Below are positions 59,358 to 64,000 of a stretch of 64,000 bases of DNA, piece after piece. The notes under the pieces are model-generated. The model searched no databases, had not been told where the DNA came from, and saw nothing but the letters and a program-made list of their open reading frames with translations. The position numbers were made by a program, and so were the translations under genes. Source of the stretch: Keithomyces neogunnii (Eukaryota > Ascomycota > Sordariomycetes > Hypocreales > Clavicipitaceae); NCBI GenBank assembly GCA_020975405.1, contig JAIOWQ010000005.1, positions 1,116,001 to 1,180,000 of the forward strand, written 5' to 3'. Numbering within the stretch: position 1 is the first letter of the stretch; every line of letters begins with the position of its first letter.

Positions 59358-59843
59358 ATGGCGCAAAAGGCTAAGAAGGATCGAGCCAAATCCAACTCAT
59401 CAGCCCTCAACACTCTGCACATCGGATCTCTCTCGGTCAACGCGCTCTTTTTACTATCTCATTTTCTCTTTCGCTCCCGTTCTCTCGTGGCCTACGGGCT
59501 ATTCGCCGCGCCCAGCCTCATCTGTGAATATGTGCTGGAAATCTCTGGCCGGCCAAAATACGACGCTGCTACCGGAGCTCTAAAGGCTGCTGGGGAGGAC
59601 CTTTCCAACGCTGGCTTGACCGAGTACATGTTTGACGTAATCTGGGTGACTTGGGCTTCTAGCATTCTTGTCATCCTGTTTGGGAATTGGGGGTGGTTGC
59701 TGTGGACGATTGTTCCGGCCTATGGCGTGTATCTTGGCTCGGGGCTTTTGGGCTTTGGCAAGCAGAAGATGGCGGAGATGCAAGGCGCTGGTGATGATGC
59801 TACAGCGCCCCGGGGAAACCGGAGAGCACGCAGGGCTGCTTAA
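59358..59843 (+). CDS. SND2: SND2/ENV10 (TMEM208) ER-targeting protein
   Basis: A single exon encodes 161 residues. It opens MAQKAKKDRAKSNSSALNTLH, then has paired hydrophobic hairpins (about residues 20-55 and 95-130) and a basic tail RGNRRARRAA, the TMEM208/DUF788 layout. Marker pieces are YVLEISGRPKYD, DLSNAGLTEYMFDVIWVTW and LLWTIVPAYGVYLGSGLLG. SND2 is an ER membrane protein of the SRP-independent targeting route, which guides proteins with internal or C-terminal transmembrane segments. It converges with the DUF3605 gene; their coding ends are about 180 bp apart. Confidence 0.92.
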   Translation: MAQKAKKDRAKSNSSALNTLHIGSLSVNALFLLSHFLFRSRSLVAYGLFAAPSLICEYVLEISGRPKYDAATGALKAAGEDLSNAGLTEYMFDVIWVTWASSILVILFGNWGWLLWTIVPAYGVYLGSGLLGFGKQKMAEMQGAGDDATAPRGNRRARRAA

Positions 59844-60024
59844 CGGAGGGAAGCGTGTACGGGTTCATGAAGAGTATAATTCAAGAAACGCTTTTCTACC
59901 TTGTGCTGATCCCGCATCATGATGCCTGCACCGCCCGTATGCCATTGCTGTATTCCCTCTATTATCACGTGTCGTCACATGCCCGCCATGGTGAAATGCC
60001 AAGGATCATTATGCATCGCAAATG

Positions 60025-60739
60025 TCAGTTTCGTCGGGGTCTCTCCCCCGTCCACTGTTCCAACATGTCGTCATCCACATCCCTCACCAAGATATGAATG
60101 TGCTCCAGCGCCCTCACGCTCTGCAAGGCAACCCAATTCTTAAACCAAAGCACCTTGTCCTCGCCACCGGGGCCCAACGAATCGACGAAATAGCGCTTCA
60201 CAAAGCTCCCCACCAGGGCTCTACTCTCGGGAGTCATGTCCCCCTTTTCGTCGTCTGTAGCAATGGTCGTACGCGTCCACACCACTATATGTGTCATGTT
60301 GGGCTCCAGTCCATATGGCCAATCATTCAAGAGTACCTTGTAATCTGACTCGTTGCCAAACGGGACATATGACTCTGGCGTGAACGGAGGCTGGCCCCAT
60401 GATTTGGGAAGTCGGTTGGCGAGGAGATATTGTGTCATGCTGCCATATTGGGCCTTGGTTTCTGCGGTCCATTTCATATACCGCCTCAGGTCTGAAGGTA
60501 CACGTTTCAGCAAGGAGAGATTGTTGGTTTCTACGCCGAGTCAGCAGATGTGCACACATAAATACCTCCATTCGACTCCATCGCTTGAAAAGCCAACAGT
60601 ACGTACCAATGACTTGTTTTAAACCTTCCCAGTCGTGCTTCTTAAACTCCTCGTCTGTCTGTGACAGCACCCACTTGTCGATATCCGTGAGGGGAAAGGG
60701 CGCCTCCTCCTGTGTCGGAACATCAATATTGTCGCCCAT
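60025..60739 (-). CDS. DUF3605 protein (N-acetylglucosamine-induced protein 1 type)
   Basis: Exons 60607-60739 and 60025-60530 give 212 residues. Markers are FPLTDIDKWVLSQTDEEF near the start, then ETNNLSLLKRVPSDLRRYMKW across the intron, and LNDWPYGLEPNMTHIVVWTRT followed by a helix ending FVKRYF. I recall this pattern from the fungal DUF3605 family, which includes the Candida GIG1 protein induced by N-acetylglucosamine. Its biochemical activity is not established. No signal peptide or membrane segment is visible, so a cytosolic protein is likely. The intron is 76 nt in phase 1. Assignment to the family is good, function open. Confidence 0.85.
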
Positions 60740-61328
60740 ATTAGAAAAGAGTCAATAGTTGTCTTGTTCCAAAAACGCAAATGCCAAACGAATGATGTTG
60801 AAGCCAGGGCTTGACAGGCACGTCGAAAGGTCCAGTGAGCCTGTTTACTCTCTCATTTGCGCAACATTCACGCATCCAACTGTGTTATAGCAAGGTGAGC
60901 GGTGAAAATGGGAGGCGGTCGGCGCGTATTACCTAATGTATGCGGAAAGAAAGGTATTGCATCCAATTGGCTATTACGATCACTCAAAAACTCTCGACAA
61001 AGTCAACTGCTATCACGTTTTATGTGAAAAGAGGTAAACCCGAATGACTAATCTGTTTGGAACTTTATTTCTTTCGGGGGGGACGTGACGCTGCACCTGG
61101 TCGATGCTGGAGCGCGCCGACAGTCTAATTCATTAGTATCATTATCATTACACTGGTCCTGCCCCAGCCCCGACAAACATGCGACTGACTTCATTTCTTC
61201 ATAAATCAAGTCCATCTTCTCAGCGAAAGACACCGATCCGCCATGGACCGCTAACACTCGAACATTTTCATACATTTGTCTCTTTCATCTGTACTTCAAA
61301 ATCCCCCTGGGATTGTGAAGCGCTCGCA
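60740..61328. other. Divergent intergenic region, DUF3605 and hydrolase genes
   Basis: About 590 bp between the two starts. No supported feature. AT-rich stretches near 60960-61070. Confidence 0.6.
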
Positions 61329-62797
61329 ATGATCCTTGGCCCCGTATCTCTCCTGGACTGCCTCGTTGCGGGCATTATACTAGGACCCCAATTGCTCTGG
61401 ACAGCTGGCCTCTTTGCCACCTTGACGCTTGCCATCAGGAGCCTTCCGTTTATATGTAGGTCTGGGAGCCGCAGATGCCAGCAGCATCTCGGAGCTCAAT
61501 GCCCCAACTTGTGCTGACCAGGTCAAGTGTTTCAACTCCCTCTTCACCTCGTCTCTCGCCAAGTCAAGCCACGCAATGCCCAGCCTTTGTTTATTGCCGA
61601 GTCTAGCATTTTTGAGGACGTGGTGATTCGGACCGTGCGATATGGATTCATGAACTTTCCTGCGCATACCATCCGAGTCTTCTTGTCCAAGCAGTTTGCC
61701 TATCCTTTCTTGAGGTGGAGGATGTTAAGGAGCGGATACTTTACTTTCCCGGCCCATCTGCAGGAGGAGACTACTGAACAGGTGGGCTTATCATGAAACT
61801 CGGCCCTCATCGGTTCACGCTTACCCAGCGACTGCAGGGCGACGCCTCTGCCACAGGCCTTTGGATCAGACATGATCCAGAGCGTGAGCCGGACGTGGTG
61901 ATTTACTATATCCATGGTATGCGCATCTCCAACGGCTCATTCAACATATAGTTCCATTAATACGTATTACTTGGATGCACATAAACTACAAAACGAGGTG
62001 TGCCTACTAACCCGCATTTAGGTGGCGGGTTTGCGTTGGGTTCGTGTTACTTTTACCTCGAGTTTTTGCTGGCGATGCACCACTTGCTGCTAAAAGCAGG
62101 GTTCGAGAACCCAGCCATTTTTGCTCTGGAATATACTCTTGTTCCCGAGAAGACACACCCAACTCAGGTCAACCAGGCCGTACTTGGTTACAGGCACATC
62201 TTGAGACAGGTCAAGGACGCATCCAAGGTGTGCATCGCTGGAGATTCAGCCGGAGGGACTTTGATACTCAGTCTTCTTCTGGAGCTGGGGAAAAAACCAG
62301 ACATTTCTCGACTGCATGGCACTACTACGCTTGCCGTCCCCAGATTGGCCGTCCTGATCTCTCCGTGGATCACGCTCATCTCGAATATTCACTACCCGTC
62401 AAAGGTGGACTACCTAGAAAGAACTACGATGTGGAAATACGGGGAGGCATATGGAGCATCTGCCGCACATTATCCTGCGGCATCGCCAGGCCTTTGCGAA
62501 GACGGAGATCTCTGGAAAGCAGTTAGTCCCCAACGAGGATACTTCGTCGTATACGGGGAGGAAGAGACTCTTGCGCCGGATGCCGAGGCATTCATCCGTC
62601 ATCAGCGTAGAGCCAAGGTCGAGGTTGACACCATGGAATTCAGTGGCGGTATTCACGCATGGCCAGTAGCGTCGCTTCTGCTATCTGGAGCATGGGATCG
62701 GCGGTTACAAGGGCTTGAATCTATTGTTGGACAAGTTAGAAAGAAGTTGACAAACGACAACGGTGCACCAAAAGGGAAAGTCTCCTCTTCGACATAG
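61329..62797 (+). CDS. Membrane-anchored alpha/beta hydrolase (HSL/abhydrolase_3 family)
   Basis: Four exons (61329-61455, 61522-61781, 61829-61916, 62022-62797) give 416 residues. A hydrophobic N-terminal segment (SLLDCLVAGIILGPQLLW, about residues 6-25) suggests a membrane anchor. The hormone-sensitive-lipase family oxyanion motif HGGGFALGS begins at residue 158, split by intron 3. The nucleophile elbow GDSAGG has Ser at 234. A His in SGGIHAWPV fits the triad; the acidic member is probably in VYGEEETLAPDAEAF. Such enzymes hydrolyse short or medium acyl esters or act in secondary metabolism; no cluster partner genes lie nearby, so the substrate is unknown. Intron 2 is 47 nt. The exon 1 start is the ATG just before the hydrophobic segment; the frame extends upstream without family-like sequence. 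Confidence 0.88.
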
Positions 62798-63205
62798 AAG
62801 CATCAGATTAGATCAAGTTACAAAAGAAGTCGGTCATGGACAAAACATGATAGTCGCAGATCTGGAACCAGAGCGGCCACCCAAGATGTGCTCGGCTTCG
62901 TCACCGCCATGTTATCTCCGAAGTTTATAAAGCTCATGATTTATATCATCACAGGAAGGGGATGCGCATCGACAAACTGCCGATATGTTCTTAAACAAAA
63001 AGCAGTGGGAGGTGTAGTCTCACCTCGTATTAATGGCTCAACAGCAAAAACATGTTCAGAATGTTTTCTTCCCGTGCAGGGTCATAGCCACGGCGACTGT
63101 GGCATGTTGTTTAAGGGTTTCATATTTCGAACATCTGGAATGACACATGATATCGTGATCGTCAAGCCTCTCAAGTTGGACTGCGAATTGCAAGGGGGCC
63201 AATCA

Positions 63206-63240
63206 AGCATTCAATCCAGCATTCAATCCAGCCATTCAAG
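63206..63240. repeat. 12-bp tandem repeat, two units plus a partial
   Basis: Two exact AGCATTCAATCC units are followed by a diverged AGCCATTCAAG. Confidence 0.85.
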
Positions 63241-63610
63241 ATAGGAAGTCCAAGGTAAGTAGTCCAAGACATGCAAGTCAGTCCAGACGGCATGTGTCAT
63301 TACCCCTCAGCGCGAGCCACGTCAAGATGGCTGGCAAGAGGGAGGACTGGCTTGGTAGCGGACAGCCGTTGCGCCAGTTGGAGACGAATATAATGAGGCA
63401 TAGGCCATGTTGATGTGTCGCGTCGCCTAGCGCCGGTAGGTTTTGCGACTAGCATGGTCCAACGATAGAAAACGGTAACGGCTGCTGCAAGCTAGAGGAA
63501 GGTTGAGATGTGAGGTGAAGCGCCTCTGTCGAAGCTGTGTAAATTTGTGAGGGCGACCAATGGGTACTTGTGGGTTTGGGGTGGAGCAGATCTGAGTGGA
63601 ATGCTTGAAG

Positions 63611-63655
63611 AACAGTGGAGAGACAGTGGAAGGACAGTGGAAAGTCAGCGGAGGG
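63611..63655. repeat. Imperfect 11-12-bp ACAGTGGA array
   Basis: Four related units built around ACAGTGGAAG, each with one to four changes. Non-coding, purine-rich on the plus strand. Confidence 0.75.
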
Positions 63656-64000
63656 GCAGAGGAAGGGCACATGCAGTGGAAGAAGAGCAGGTGCATGTGG
63701 AAGACGTCAACAACGCCGTGATGCTCACCTGCCCGGCCAACAATAGCGTGTTGGGCATATTGTACTCCGTATGTTCTCGAAGGATGCCACCTGAGCGGCG
63801 ATCAGCATCCACCAGAGTCCAATGTTCATGACTGCTTCCTCCGGTGGGTGGCAGTTTGTGGCAGTTCACGAAGAAGGATTCCAGCCACAGCCCCTATGTT
63901 GCCAAAAGTTTGGTCGCACATTGACCACGCCTGTTTGCGCAGGCGCGCCAACGGACAGTCAGCACACCAAGGAGCAGACTGGAAGGTGTGAATACAAAAT

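Larger units (their letters stand above)
62798..64000. other. Intergenic region at window end
   Basis: No gene supported. It holds two short imperfect tandem arrays (63206-63240 and 63611-63655) and a TACGGAGTA motif near 63762. Confidence 0.6.

Noticed and set aside
1..64000. Secondary-metabolite cluster around the ABC transporter or the hydrolase
   Set aside because: No polyketide synthase, peptide synthetase, terpene synthase, P450 or pathway regulator is present in the window; neighbours are housekeeping genes.

Overview
This 64 kb window is nuclear DNA of a filamentous ascomycete, most likely a Sordariomycete of the order Hypocreales. The evidence is the gene style: genes on both strands, spaced 0.3-2 kb apart, with short GT-AG introns (about 47-240 nt) and CTAAC/CTGAC-type branch sites. 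The gene content is also typical: TTI1, TIM23, NUP82, CBP20, mL60, TRS20, CDC27, a lone histone H4, cyanase, a GH47 mannosidase and an emopamil-binding-protein-type sterol isomerase. Genus and species cannot be settled from the sequence alone. No rRNA, credible tRNA, CRISPR array, prophage or bacterial operon was seen.

Layout. 1-3.1 kb: no confident gene, but one possible membrane-protein exon (2131-2470, minus). 3.1-5.2 kb: a five-exon gene of the fungal YDR124W-like helical-bundle family. 5.2-15.1 kb: a gene-poor stretch of almost 10 kb. 15.1-20.0 kb: a full-length MRP/Ycf1-type ABC transporter whose fourth intron appears to be GC-AG. 20.6-21.4 kb: a non-coding repeat island with a short duplication and two related MITE-like inverted repeats. 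21.7-35.0 kb: DUF1749 hydrolase, TTI1, NADH pyrophosphatase, PQ-loop transporter, TIM23 and an unrecognised proline-rich protein. 35.5-45.3 kb: GH47 mannosidase, cyanase, a secreted protein with Lys-Arg sites, EBP and an unrecognised Ala/Pro-rich protein. 47.3-62.8 kb: a housekeeping block (NUP82, CBP20, mL60, TRS20, H4, CDC27, SND2/TMEM208, DUF3605) ending in a membrane-anchored alpha/beta hydrolase. 62.8-64 kb: intergenic.

How the genes relate. There is no biosynthetic cluster or other obvious multi-gene system. Most genes are individually regulated core functions: protein import (TIM23, SND2), glycan trimming (GH47), trafficking (TRS20), nuclear pore and cap binding (NUP82, CBP20), PIKK assembly (TTI1), cell cycle (CDC27), mitochondrial translation (mL60), detoxification and redox (ABC transporter, cyanase, NADH pyrophosphatase) and sterol metabolism (EBP). 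Several pairs are divergent with short shared upstream regions, the tightest being mL60/TRS20 (285 bp).

The more unusual content is non-coding. It includes the MITE-like island, a dispersed TACGGAGTA motif found only outside coding exons, an intronic (GAA)~25 tract in the EBP gene, other intronic microsatellites, several very small exons, and a promoter-like TATA region with no obvious gene. Exon boundaries were worked out by hand from reading frame, splice consensus and remembered family conservation; uncertain ones are flagged.
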